NCBI RefSeq assembly: GCF_003171655.1 | Contig: NZ_QFZL01000002.1 | Coordinates: 186,001-250,000, forward strand | Length of the DNA: 64,000 nt | From: Stakelama portus | GTDB lineage: Bacteria > Pseudomonadota > Alphaproteobacteria > Sphingomonadales > Sphingomonadaceae | Direction of reading: 5' to 3' | Notes under the pieces: model-generated | The model's database searches: none | The model's input: only the letters and a program-made list of their open reading frames with translations | What the model was told of the DNA's origin: nothing | Position numbers and translations under genes: made by a program | In this document: in pieces, positions 27,178 through 34,866 of the stretch | Position numbering within the stretch: position 1 is the first letter of the stretch | Layout: every line of letters begins with the position of its first letter

Positions 27178-27205
27178 CGCGCCCATCGATCAGGAAAGGA
27201 CAGCC

Positions 27206-28420
27206 ATGACCATCAATGTCCCACCACCCTATACCGCGGTCGAGCGGCACGCGGTTTTCCCCGATGTCAGCCATGACGAGGCGGCACGCTTCGATTTCCT
27301 CGCCGGTTTCAATCGCTACCTTTCCGGCACGCTGGGAGAAGGCAACGCCCTTGCCTATGAAAAGCGCGTGCTGCCTTCCTTCCGGGAAAGCCACGGTCGC
27401 GAACCCAAAGACCGCCTCGAAGTCCGCGATGCGATGAACGCCGATCCCTTCCACCGTTTCTGGTCGGCGCTGAAGCGCAGTTCGATGGAGATTCGCCAGC
27501 ATAATGGTCGCCAGGCGGTGCTGCGCCAGATCGACGAGCTCGATGCGCGCGCGCGTCAGTTCAACGAGGGCCGCGACACGCTGGTACTCGACCCGTCGGT
27601 CGAAGTGCCCAGCTATCAGTCGGTCGTCGACATTCACTGCATGCCGGGCAGCTATCACGGCGAGGAGCGGCCCGGCGACGTATCGGCGGGTGCCAACTAT
27701 GACAGCGGCCTCTTTGCCACCACTGCGGGCGCGCTGGGCGCGCTGTCGGACGGTGGCGGACAGGCGCTGGTCGAATGGGCGCGCCGCGAACGGCCGGACT
27801 GGTCGCCGCGCCGCATCCTCGATATCGGTTCGACGATCGGTCACAACGCCGTCCCGCTGGCGCTGGCCTTTCCCGACGCCGAAGTGATCGCGATCGACAC
27901 CGCCGCGGCTTCGTTGCGCTATGGCCATGCCCGGGCGCAGGCGCTGGGGGCGAGGAACATCCAGTTCCGGCAAATGAACGCCGAGGATCTTTCGGCCTAT
28001 GCCGATGGCGCGTTCGACTGGGTGCAGACGACCATGTTCCTGCACGAACTTTCGGCCGGCTCGCTGCGCCGCATCCTGAGCGAAGCGCACCGCGTTCTGG
28101 CGCCGGGCGGGCTGATGCTCAACCTCGAACAGCCCGAATATTCGGACGAAATGCCCCTGTTCGAGCAGTTTCTGCGCGACTGGGATGCGTTCAACAACAA
28201 CGAACCCTTCTGGTCGGCGATGCATGGGCTCGACATGAAGGAGGAGATGATCCGCGCGGGCTTCAGCGCAGACGAGCTGTTCACCACCAGCGCGCGCGCC
28301 GTCGTCGATACCGACGTGTTCCCGCAGGCCAGGGACGGCGCCGAAGACCATGGGCGCCGCGCCTATTGGCACGGTTATGGCGCCTGGAAAAACATGCAGA
28401 CAAAAGGAGACGCAGCGTGA
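27206..28420 (+). CDS. Class I SAM-dependent methyltransferase
   Basis: 404 residues, ATG 27206 behind GGAAAGGA. The C-terminal 220 residues form a Rossmann methyltransferase: motif I ILDIGSTIGHNAVPLA near residue 210, acidic strand EVIAIDTA, and post-motifs FDWVQTTMFLHEL and RVLAPGGLMLNLEQPE. The N-terminal 190 residues are helical and unfamiliar and may bind substrate. The SAM loop has GSTIGHN rather than GxGxG. It may methylate an oxygen, or act with the MetE-like protein in methyl-group traffic. Substrate unknown. Confidence 0.88.
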   Translation: MTINVPPPYTAVERHAVFPDVSHDEAARFDFLAGFNRYLSGTLGEGNALAYEKRVLPSFRESHGREPKDRLEVRDAMNADPFHRFWSALKRSSMEIRQHNGRQAVLRQIDELDARARQFNEGRDTLVLDPSVEVPSYQSVVDIHCMPGSYHGEERPGDVSAGANYDSGLFATTAGALGALSDGGGQALVEWARRERPDWSPRRILDIGSTIGHNAVPLALAFPDAEVIAIDTAAASLRYGHARAQALGARNIQFRQMNAEDLSAYADGAFDWVQTTMFLHELSAGSLRRILSEAHRVLAPGGLMLNLEQPEYSDEMPLFEQFLRDWDAFNNNEPFWSAMHGLDMKEEMIRAGFSADELFTTSARAVVDTDVFPQARDGAEDHGRRAYWHGYGAWKNMQTKGDAA

Positions 28421-28779
28421 GCGATCACGAACTCGACTGGATCCGGCTCGCGGCACGGCGGGCAAAAGGCAAACGACCCGATTATTTCGAGGATCCCGCC
28501 ACCGACCTTTTGCTGACCATGGTGACTGCACTGACGGCGGAGCTTTCGGTGCAGCGCCAGCGCGGCGACACGCTGGAACGGCTGCTCGAAGCCAAGGGCA
28601 TCGTCAGCCGCGAAGAGATCGAAAACTGGCGGCCGGACCAGTCAGAGGCCGAAGAACGCGGGATCGCCACGCGCGCCTATATCGCGCGCGTCATGCGCGG
28701 CGTTCAGCAAGCGGTCGAAGCGATGAAGGTCGATGAGCGCCCGCTCGATGAGATCGGCAAGGATTTGATGGCATCATGA
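28417..28779 (+). CDS. Small protein of unknown function
   Basis: 120 residues from GTG 28417, which overlaps the methyltransferase stop (GTGA) and has AAAGGAGA nearby. Mostly helical and charged: WIRLAARRAKGKRPDYFED, then a helix with ALTAELSVQRQRGDTLERLLEAKGI and a second helix ending in KDLMAS. No family recognised. The ATGA overlap with the next gene argues for a real translated gene. It may be a small subunit or assembly partner of a neighbouring enzyme. Confidence 0.72.
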   Translation: MSDHELDWIRLAARRAKGKRPDYFEDPATDLLLTMVTALTAELSVQRQRGDTLERLLEAKGIVSREEIENWRPDQSEAEERGIATRAYIARVMRGVQQAVEAMKVDERPLDEIGKDLMAS

Positions 28780-29510
28780 TGCAGCATCGCTCGGTACGCG
28801 GGAAAATCCGCTATACGTCGAAAAAGCCCGAAAGGATGGATCAGGAACGGGGACGCGAATGGTTCTCGTTCACCCATCATGGCGATGGCTCGGTCATCCT
28901 GCGCGCACAATGCGAGATCGAGGAACCGGACCCCACCGTATTGCGCGATGTAACCTATGCGATCGGCGCGGACGGGCGACCGCGCAACCTGCATGTCGAC
29001 CTGACCGTCGGGGATCGTTTCATGGGATCGGGCTGGTTCAACCTGACGCATGACGCCGCAGGTGGCACGATCGAATGCGAAAGCTATGGCCCCAGCATCG
29101 GGCGCGTATCGCAGACGACTCGTTTCGAAGGGGCGATTGACCTGATGGGAACCCATCCCATCGTTGCCGATGCGTTCAACACACGCTGCATGGATATTTC
29201 AAAAGGCCCGCACAAGCGCGAGCTGCGTTGCTATCTCCCCTCGCCCGACCATCGCGGTGCGACGCCGCCGATGGCAGTGGAGGTGCGAATCCACCTGGAA
29301 TATGTCGGCGAGGAAACCGTGACGGTCGCAGCCGGGACCTTCGCTTGCCGCCATTTCCGTTTCGTCGACGAATCCGAAGCCGGAATGGGCGGCACGACGC
29401 ACCCCCATTATGATCTGTGGGTGACTGCGGACGAGGACAGCATCTTCGTGCAGGGCGGCGTCGGCGGCTATATGCAGACCTGGTACGAGCTGGTCGAGCT
29501 GGAGCGTTAA
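28776..29510 (+). CDS. Conserved protein of unknown function, paralogue of the 5282 product
   Basis: 244 residues, ATG 28776, coupled by ATGA. Beta-rich, no signal peptide. The C-terminal block VAAGTFACRHFRF, YDLWVTADEDSIFVQG, then GGYMQTWYELVELE aligns with the protein encoded at 5282-5992. The N-terminal halves also match in GSGWF versus GDGWF and GRVSQ. Recognisable as DUF3108-like only loosely. One paralogue per operon suggests that both are pathway components rather than passengers. Confidence 0.8.
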   Translation: MMQHRSVRGKIRYTSKKPERMDQERGREWFSFTHHGDGSVILRAQCEIEEPDPTVLRDVTYAIGADGRPRNLHVDLTVGDRFMGSGWFNLTHDAAGGTIECESYGPSIGRVSQTTRFEGAIDLMGTHPIVADAFNTRCMDISKGPHKRELRCYLPSPDHRGATPPMAVEVRIHLEYVGEETVTVAAGTFACRHFRFVDESEAGMGGTTHPHYDLWVTADEDSIFVQGGVGGYMQTWYELVELER

Positions 29511-29518
29511 GTCCTGGC

Positions 29519-30949
29519 ATGACCGAAATCACACGCCATTTCGTGGAGGTGGCGGGTCGGATGGTGCATTATCGTCGCTGCGGCGCTGGCCCGGCGGTGC
29601 TGATGGTACATCAAAGCCCGCGAAGCTCCGCCGAATATGAAGGATTGATGCGCGAATGGGGCAAGACCCATTGCTGCATCGCCCCGGACACCGCCGGCTT
29701 TGGCCATTCCGACCCGCTTCCCGATGCCGATGCCGACATCGACGATTTCTCCGACGCGCTGATCGGCTTTTGCGATGCCATCGGCCTGCATCGAACGGCG
29801 GCCTATGGCTTTCATTCGGGCGGAATCATCCTTGCCAACACGCTACGCCGCCATGCGCAACGCTTTACGGCAGTCGCGATCGGCGGCTACGCACTATGGA
29901 CCGAGGATGAGGCAAAGGCCTTCTCGCAGAAATATCTTCCTCCGTTCCGGCCCAGCGACTTTGGCGAACATCTGACCTGGCTGTGGAACCGCATTCTCGA
30001 ACAGACATGGTTCTTCCCCTGGTACCAGACCGAACCGGGCGCGGCGCTCAGCGTCGCGCATGACGATCCGGTGCGCGTCGATGCAGTGGTCCGCGAGATG
30101 CTCGATTCGGGCGACGCCTATCGCACCGGCTATGGCGCCGTGCTGCGCGCACCCCGCCTCGGCGATCCCGACCATGGCTATGAAACCCCGCTTCTGGTCA
30201 CTGCCTATGACGGCGATCCGCTTCAGGATCATATCGACCGCCTGACCCGGCTTCCCGCCAGCTGGACCGCGCGCAAGGTCGCCACCCCTGCCGAGCATCA
30301 GCAACAGAGCATCGCATGGCTCGACCGGCACCCCGCGCCCGTCCCACCCCCCGTCCGTCCGATGCCCGATCGCGGATTTGTCCGCGTTGACACTGCGGAC
30401 TTCGACGGGCTGATCCATTGGCAGAGCGACGCTGGCGGCCCGTTCGATTGCGCGCACATCGCCGCGCCGGGCATGGCAGTGGAACTGACCGGCGGCGCGC
30501 TCCGCATCGACCCGCCCGGCCACGGCCTGTCGGACGACTGGAACGGCCTGCGCCCCGGCGATTTCGCCGCCTGGCGCAAGGTTCTGGAAGCTGCCGCCGG
30601 AAAGCTGGGCGCGCGGCACATCGCATGGCCCCGCCCCGCCATCGGCGAAAGCGAACGCCTGTTTCCCGATCTGACCCCGGACCGGTTCGGCCATTATCTG
30701 CAAACCGGCTGGCAGGTTGTGCGGGCACAGGTGATGTTCGAGCCCTGGTATGCCGCCAGCACCGGACATGCGCGCCAATTCGCGCCTGAGGAATTATCCC
30801 CCAAGCGCCTCGCCATCGCACAGCGCGCGCTGTTGCGTGCGCGCGCGGCGCGCAGCTGGCACGACGCGCTCTATGCGCGGCCGGCCGGCGATGCGCCCAT
30901 CACTCCAATTGATATGCCCGCGTCCGCGGCGCCAGAGGACCGACAATGA
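29519..30949 (+). CDS. Alpha/beta hydrolase with a degenerate second hydrolase-like half
   Basis: 476 residues from ATG 29519, much longer than a usual alpha/beta hydrolase (about 280). The N-terminal 290 residues form the fold: VLMVHQSPRSSAEYEG near residue 25, IAPDTAGFGHSD, and elbow AYGFHSGG with a normal Ser. The C-terminal part restarts with ADFDGLIHWQSDAGG and carries LRIDPPGHGLSDDW, a phrase typical of a second alpha/beta hydrolase domain but without a nucleophile elbow. It looks like a fusion with a degenerate hydrolase domain. Eight nt separate it from the upstream gene; its stop overlaps the CoA-transferase start. Confidence 0.85.
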   Translation: MTEITRHFVEVAGRMVHYRRCGAGPAVLMVHQSPRSSAEYEGLMREWGKTHCCIAPDTAGFGHSDPLPDADADIDDFSDALIGFCDAIGLHRTAAYGFHSGGIILANTLRRHAQRFTAVAIGGYALWTEDEAKAFSQKYLPPFRPSDFGEHLTWLWNRILEQTWFFPWYQTEPGAALSVAHDDPVRVDAVVREMLDSGDAYRTGYGAVLRAPRLGDPDHGYETPLLVTAYDGDPLQDHIDRLTRLPASWTARKVATPAEHQQQSIAWLDRHPAPVPPPVRPMPDRGFVRVDTADFDGLIHWQSDAGGPFDCAHIAAPGMAVELTGGALRIDPPGHGLSDDWNGLRPGDFAAWRKVLEAAAGKLGARHIAWPRPAIGESERLFPDLTPDRFGHYLQTGWQVVRAQVMFEPWYAASTGHARQFAPEELSPKRLAIAQRALLRARAARSWHDALYARPAGDAPITPIDMPASAAPEDRQ

Positions 30950-32043
30950 TAGCATCGCTGCCGCTAGCCAATCTCCGGATCGTCGAGTTCACGCATATGG
31001 TCATGGGGCCATCGGCGGGAGCGATTCTCGCTTCGCTGGGCGCGCAGGTCACGCGTATCGAGCCGCCCGGCGGCGATCCGACACGGCGCCTCCTGGGATC
31101 CGGCGCAGGCTATTTCCCGATGTATAACCGGCACAAGGATTCGGTCGTCCTCGACCTCAAATCCGACGACGGCAAAAATCAGGCGCTCGCGCTCACGCAG
31201 CAGGCCGATATCGTCATCGAGAATTTTCGCCCGGGCGCGCTCGACCGGCTCGGCCTTGGCTATGACGCGCTCTCAAAGGACAATCCCGGGCTGATCTATT
31301 GCTCGCTCAAGGGATTTTTGCCCGGTCCCTATGAAAATCGTACCGCGCTGGATGAAGTGGCGCAGATGATGGGCGGCCTGGCCTATATGACCGGTCCGCC
31401 GGGCAGGCCGCTGCGCGCCGGTTCTTCCGTCATCGATGTGACGGGCGGCATGTTTGGCGTGATCGCCATTCTCGCCGCGGTGGAGGAGCGCCACCGCACC
31501 GGCTACGGTCAGATGGTGCAGGCCTCGCTGTTCGAAACGACTGCCTATCTTGTCGGTCAGCATATGGCGCAGTTCGCCGCGACGGGCAGTCCCGCCGCGC
31601 CCATGCCCGCTCGGCTGTCGGCCTGGGCGATCTATGACGTGTTCGAAACGCGCGATGATCCGGTTTTCCTGGGCGTGGTCAGCGACGGGCTGTGGGAGAA
31701 GTTCTGTGCGCTGTTCGGGCTCGAGGAGCTTTGGGCCGACGAACGTTTGCGGCGCAACAACGCGCGCGTGATGGCGCGCGAGGAACTGCTGCCGCGTATC
31801 CGCGAGGTCGTGGGGAAATTCACTCGGGACGAGCTGGTGACCAAGCTGGAGGGCAGCGGCATCCCCTTTGCTCCGATCACGCGTCCCGAAGACCTGTTCG
31901 ACGATCCGCAAATGCAGGCAGGCGCACTTGAAGACGTGACGCTGACCAACGGCGAACAAACGAAACTGCCCGGACTTCCGATCATGATGGGCGGTCGCCG
32001 GATGGTGCGCCCTGCCACGCTTGCCAGCCAACCCGACGCGTAA
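30946..32043 (+). CDS. Class III CoA-transferase (CaiB/BaiF family)
   Basis: 365 residues, ATG 30946 in an ATGA overlap. Family blocks: LRIVEFTHMVMGPSAGAILASLGAQVTRIEPP near the N terminus, MYNRHKDSVVLDLKS near residue 60, FRPGALDRLGLGYD, and the presumed catalytic Asp in NRTALDEVAQMMGG near residue 138. Third CoA-transferase of the locus and last gene of the rightward operon. It is followed by a strong bidirectional hairpin. Confidence 0.93.
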   Translation: MIASLPLANLRIVEFTHMVMGPSAGAILASLGAQVTRIEPPGGDPTRRLLGSGAGYFPMYNRHKDSVVLDLKSDDGKNQALALTQQADIVIENFRPGALDRLGLGYDALSKDNPGLIYCSLKGFLPGPYENRTALDEVAQMMGGLAYMTGPPGRPLRAGSSVIDVTGGMFGVIAILAAVEERHRTGYGQMVQASLFETTAYLVGQHMAQFAATGSPAAPMPARLSAWAIYDVFETRDDPVFLGVVSDGLWEKFCALFGLEELWADERLRRNNARVMAREELLPRIREVVGKFTRDELVTKLEGSGIPFAPITRPEDLFDDPQMQAGALEDVTLTNGEQTKLPGLPIMMGGRRMVRPATLASQPDA

Positions 32044-32050
32044 CCGGAAA

Positions 32051-32072
32051 GGCGGCCGGTTCGCCGGCCGCC
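32051..32072. terminator. Bidirectional hairpin with UUCG loop between convergent genes
   Basis: GGCGGCCGG (32051-32059), loop TTCG, CCGGCCGCC (32064-32072): a perfect 9-bp stem with the extra-stable UUCG tetraloop. It lies 8 nt from each of the two convergent stop codons. Flanked by AAA on the left and CTCCCCT on the right, so the U-tract is weak. Confidence 0.7.
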
Positions 32073-32079
32073 TCCCCTG

Positions 32080-32961
32080 TCAGTCGGTCGGCATGGGTTT
32101 CCCCGGATAGCGTGGCCCCTGGCTGGACGCGGGAAGCGGCGGAACGGACACGCCATCTTCGCGCGCGTCCAGAAAGCGTTCGATCAGCTGGGCCGCACAA
32201 GCGGCGTCGAAATCAAGAAAACCATGCCCCCATCCCGGCACGTCGGCCACCACCACATGCGGCCAGCGGCCCTGCGCCCGCGCGGTCGGACCTTCGAGGT
32301 CGTCGCCGGTCTTCAACACCAGCACCGGCCCGCGGCAGGCAGCAAGCGCTTCCTCGAAATTCTCGGCAAAGGCCGCACGATGGCCCCACCATCCGTCCAT
32401 GCCGCCCATCAGCGCCTCGCGAAACGCTTCGTACAGCGCTTCGCTCGTTACACCGGGCCTACGGTGATGATGCACGAAGGAACGCCAGCGCGCCTGCAGG
32501 AACGCGCCATCGAAATCCGGCACAGGCGGGTGATAGAGCGCGGCAAGCTCGCCACGCTCCTCCTGCGTCAGGATCGGCGCGCCGATCATGGCAATGCGCC
32601 GCGCCCGATCCGGCAAGGTTGCGCCGACGCGCGCCGCGATCATCGATCCGGTATGAAAGCCGAACATGTCAAATCGATCGGGCGCCAATGCGATATCGAG
32701 CGCTTCCACCAGATCGGCGGCGTAATCGGCAATGGCGGGCGGCGCGGCTGGCCGGTCCGACATGCCGAATCCAGGCGTATCGAATGCCAGCGCCGTGCGG
32801 TCGTCGCTGATGCTCGCCAGGAATCGTTCGAACACCGCCCCCGACATCGGACTTTGGTGAATGCACAGAAGCGGCGGCTTTGGCCCGCTTCCCCGCGCGA
32901 TCCGTCCATGGACCTGTCGCCCGCCTTCAAGCGTGACGTAGAATTTCTCGATCCGCCGCAT
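32080..32961 (-). CDS. Alpha/beta hydrolase with Thr at the nucleophile position
   Basis: 293 residues from ATG 32961, with GGGAG eight to twelve bases upstream; a longer reading would include the operator at 32984. Fold blocks: PPLLCIHQSPMSGAVFERF near residue 30, ALAFDTPGFGMSD, and elbow MFGFHTGSM, where Thr (codon ACC) replaces Ser. GWGHGFLDFDAA near residue 255 carries the likely catalytic His. Transcribed alone, opposite to the rightward operon, with its own copy of the operator. Related to the hydrolases at 4402 and 29519. Confidence 0.88.
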   Translation of the reverse strand: MRRIEKFYVTLEGGRQVHGRIARGSGPKPPLLCIHQSPMSGAVFERFLASISDDRTALAFDTPGFGMSDRPAAPPAIADYAADLVEALDIALAPDRFDMFGFHTGSMIAARVGATLPDRARRIAMIGAPILTQEERGELAALYHPPVPDFDGAFLQARWRSFVHHHRRPGVTSEALYEAFREALMGGMDGWWGHRAAFAENFEEALAACRGPVLVLKTGDDLEGPTARAQGRWPHVVVADVPGWGHGFLDFDAACAAQLIERFLDAREDGVSVPPLPASSQGPRYPGKPMPTD

Positions 32962-32983
32962 GCGGGCTACTCCCAGCCGAAAA

Positions 32984-32993
32984 TGTCCGGACA
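32984..32993. promoter_or_regulatory. Palindromic operator TGTCCGGACA (hydrolase gene)
   Basis: Second perfect copy of the 10-bp palindrome (AAATGTCCGGACAAAT), 23-32 bp upstream of the hydrolase ATG. On the minus strand a possible promoter TTGTGT-N17-TCATTT ends at the left arm, so a bound repressor would block transcription. Confidence 0.65.
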
Positions 32994-33066
32994 AATGAGC
33001 ATGGCCAGCACTAGGACACAAGGGCTTTTCCCCCGCGTGTCGCACCCCTTTTCCGCAGGAGCGCGA

Positions 33067-33801
33067 TCAGCCGCGATCGGCTTCCATATGCATCGAATAA
33101 ACGAAGCGTTCGCCGGGATGATAGCTGAGCGATATTTCGAAAAGCCGGTCGTCCTGATCGAAATAACATCGCAGGATCTGGAGCGCCGGACTGCGCCGCG
33201 CCACGCCGAGCCCGCGCGCCATGGTGACGGTTGCGCCCACTGCGCTGATGTCCTGTGTGAAGCGTGCGACGCGTAATCCCGTATTTGCCTCGATCTGCGC
33301 AAACAGAGTCCCTCCGCCGTCGAGATCGAGATCGGCCGCAGTATCGCCAAGGTCGTGGTGGACGAAGGCATCGGTCAGCGCGATCGGCTGCTCGTCGCCG
33401 TTGCGTTTACGCACCCCGCGAAAACGCCACCACGCGCCGGGATCGATACCCAGCTGCCGCGCAACGCGCGTGGGCAATGGCCCTTCGCCTCGCGCAGCAT
33501 AAGCGATGGAGGTGTCGCGCGCATATTGCTGGATTTCGCGAAGGTCCGAAAGCGGCTGGTTGAGGCTGGCGCCGCGACTGACAGAACTTTTGACCACGGT
33601 GCCCGATCCGCGCCGTCGGCCGATCAGATCCTCGTTCTGCAGCCTGCGCAACGCCTCCCGCACGGTATAGCGGCTTACAGAATACATCTTGCACAATTCA
33701 GCTTCGGTAGGAAATGCGGTACCCGGCTTGAATTGTCCGGACGTTATCTTGCCGCGAACATCGTCCGCCAATTCGAGATAACGCGGTTTTCTTTTAATCA
33801 T
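33067..33801 (-). CDS. GntR-family regulator with UTRA effector domain
   Basis: 244 residues from ATG 33801 (an earlier TTG at 33819 is possible). Residues 1-70 form a GntR winged helix: LADDVRGKITSGQFKPGTAFPTEAELCKMYSVSRYTVREALRRL is split over residues 9-52, then RRRGSGTVV. The remainder is a UTRA domain (HutC/FarR type) that binds a small acid or sugar effector. It sits at the end of the catabolic locus. The repeated TGTC-N2-GACA palindromes at the locus promoters fit a GntR dimer site. A half-site just upstream of its own ATG (33810-33820) hints at autoregulation. Confidence 0.92.
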   Translation of the reverse strand: MIKRKPRYLELADDVRGKITSGQFKPGTAFPTEAELCKMYSVSRYTVREALRRLQNEDLIGRRRGSGTVVKSSVSRGASLNQPLSDLREIQQYARDTSIAYAARGEGPLPTRVARQLGIDPGAWWRFRGVRKRNGDEQPIALTDAFVHHDLGDTAADLDLDGGGTLFAQIEANTGLRVARFTQDISAVGATVTMARGLGVARRSPALQILRCYFDQDDRLFEISLSYHPGERFVYSMHMEADRG

Positions 33802-34250
33802 CGCCCCGATTCCAGACAAACTCTACCGCAGAAAATGCGAGCAGGACCGTTTTTCGGCCTCGCGGTCCCTCAACTATAAATCGCGCAACTTGGCAACCGA
33901 TAGCAGCATGCAGCCGCGTATTTCCAATTCGCGCCGCGCTGCGATCGGGCGTTGCGGAACGGCCGCGCCAGCCTGCGCGTGCCAACCGCACGCGCTCCCG
34001 GTACGCAAGGGTTCAGCGAGGGTATAGTCGATCGAGACCGAACTGCCGACGGTGCGCCGGTCCTTCAGCACCGCATCCTAGGGCTAGGTCGTGAATTCGA
34101 GGAATTTCGCTTTGCCGCCGGCCCGTGTCGCCTTTGCCGCGCATACCGAATGGCAGGACCAGAGCCCCCCCCGCCTCTGGTCCTGCCATGGTCGATACGC
34201 GATGCGATGACGACGGCAAGCGTCGTTCCGTTGCGCCGAAACGGAATTGC
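33802..34250. other. Intergenic region with regulator leader and a perfect hairpin
   Basis: 449 bases. The left end holds the GntR leader with a half-operator (TCCAGACAAA, 33811-33820). The centre shows CTAG-containing sequence (CCTAGGGCTAGG, 34078-34089). The right end holds a 14-bp perfect hairpin, annotated separately. Open frames crossing it show no recognisable protein; I see no gene. Confidence 0.5.
34151..34188. terminator. Perfect 14-bp hairpin downstream of the lipoprotein gene
   Basis: TGGCAGGACCAGAG (34151-34164) pairs with CTCTGGTCCTGCCA (34175-34188) around a C-rich loop. It lies 62 nt beyond the stop of the minus-strand lipoprotein gene. The stem is strong but has no U-tract, so it may be a terminator, an RNA-processing end or a 3' stabiliser. 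Confidence 0.5.
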
Positions 34251-34826
34251 CTATTTCGCGTAGGGGCAGATACGCGCAGTGGCATTCCCCCAACAGGCTT
34301 CGCGTGTCGAAGGCCGGTTGACGACACCATAATCCTGCATGCCTTCAACCGGATCCATTCCGTGCAACCGGGCAACGGTCCGTGTGTCCGCCGCCAGATA
34401 GAAGCTTTCGACATCGCCGATCAGCGGATAGCCATTGGGATGTTCGACCGAGAAACTGGCGCCGCCTTCGGCCGTGAACTTGCACGCCCCGCGATAGTCG
34501 CCGGCCGGAATTTTGATGACGCAATTGGCATTGGCGCCGCCGGCGATTTCATCCGCCGTCCATGCCGCGAACCGCCCGGGACCAGCCGGCCTGGGCGCAG
34601 CCTTGCTCGCTGCGGCCGGAGTGGCCACAGCAGCCGGCGCAGCGATCGGAGCGGTCGGAGCGGCTACCGGCTCTGCGGCGACAGAACCGCTCGCAGCGGT
34701 CGTCGGATAGGCAGCGGCATTTGCCACGGGCTGGCTGTCATCGGCGTTTCCAGCGCCGCCGCCGCACCCTGCCAGGGCCAGTGCGGCGCCCGTCGCGAAC
34801 AGTATCGAGTGGATGTGTTTCATCAT
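34251..34826 (-). CDS. Exported lipoprotein with Ala/Pro-rich linker and Cys-rich C-terminal domain
   Basis: 191 residues from ATG 34826, preceded by GAAGGGGAA. Signal sequence with lipobox LAGC, lipidated Cys near residue 19. Residues 40-85 are an Ala/Pro-rich linker. The C-terminal 100 residues hold four Cys (NCVIKI, RGACKF, REACWG, RICPYA). The pattern matches the domain in the next protein upstream (34867-35811), so the two are paralogues. Probable outer-membrane or periplasmic surface protein. Function unknown. Confidence 0.78.
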   Translation of the reverse strand: MMKHIHSILFATGAALALAGCGGGAGNADDSQPVANAAAYPTTAASGSVAAEPVAAPTAPIAAPAAVATPAAASKAAPRPAGPGRFAAWTADEIAGGANANCVIKIPAGDYRGACKFTAEGGASFSVEHPNGYPLIGDVESFYLAADTRTVARLHGMDPVEGMQDYGVVNRPSTREACWGNATARICPYAK

Positions 34827-34866
34827 GTTCCCCTTCGTTTCGCCGCCAGCTCTCTCGTCGCCGCGA

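Noticed and set aside
33734..33743. TGTCCGGACG inside the GntR gene as a further operator
   Set aside because: It encodes the family-typical Ser-Gly of the winged helix region, has one arm mismatched and is about 60 bp inside the gene, so chance codon use explains it.
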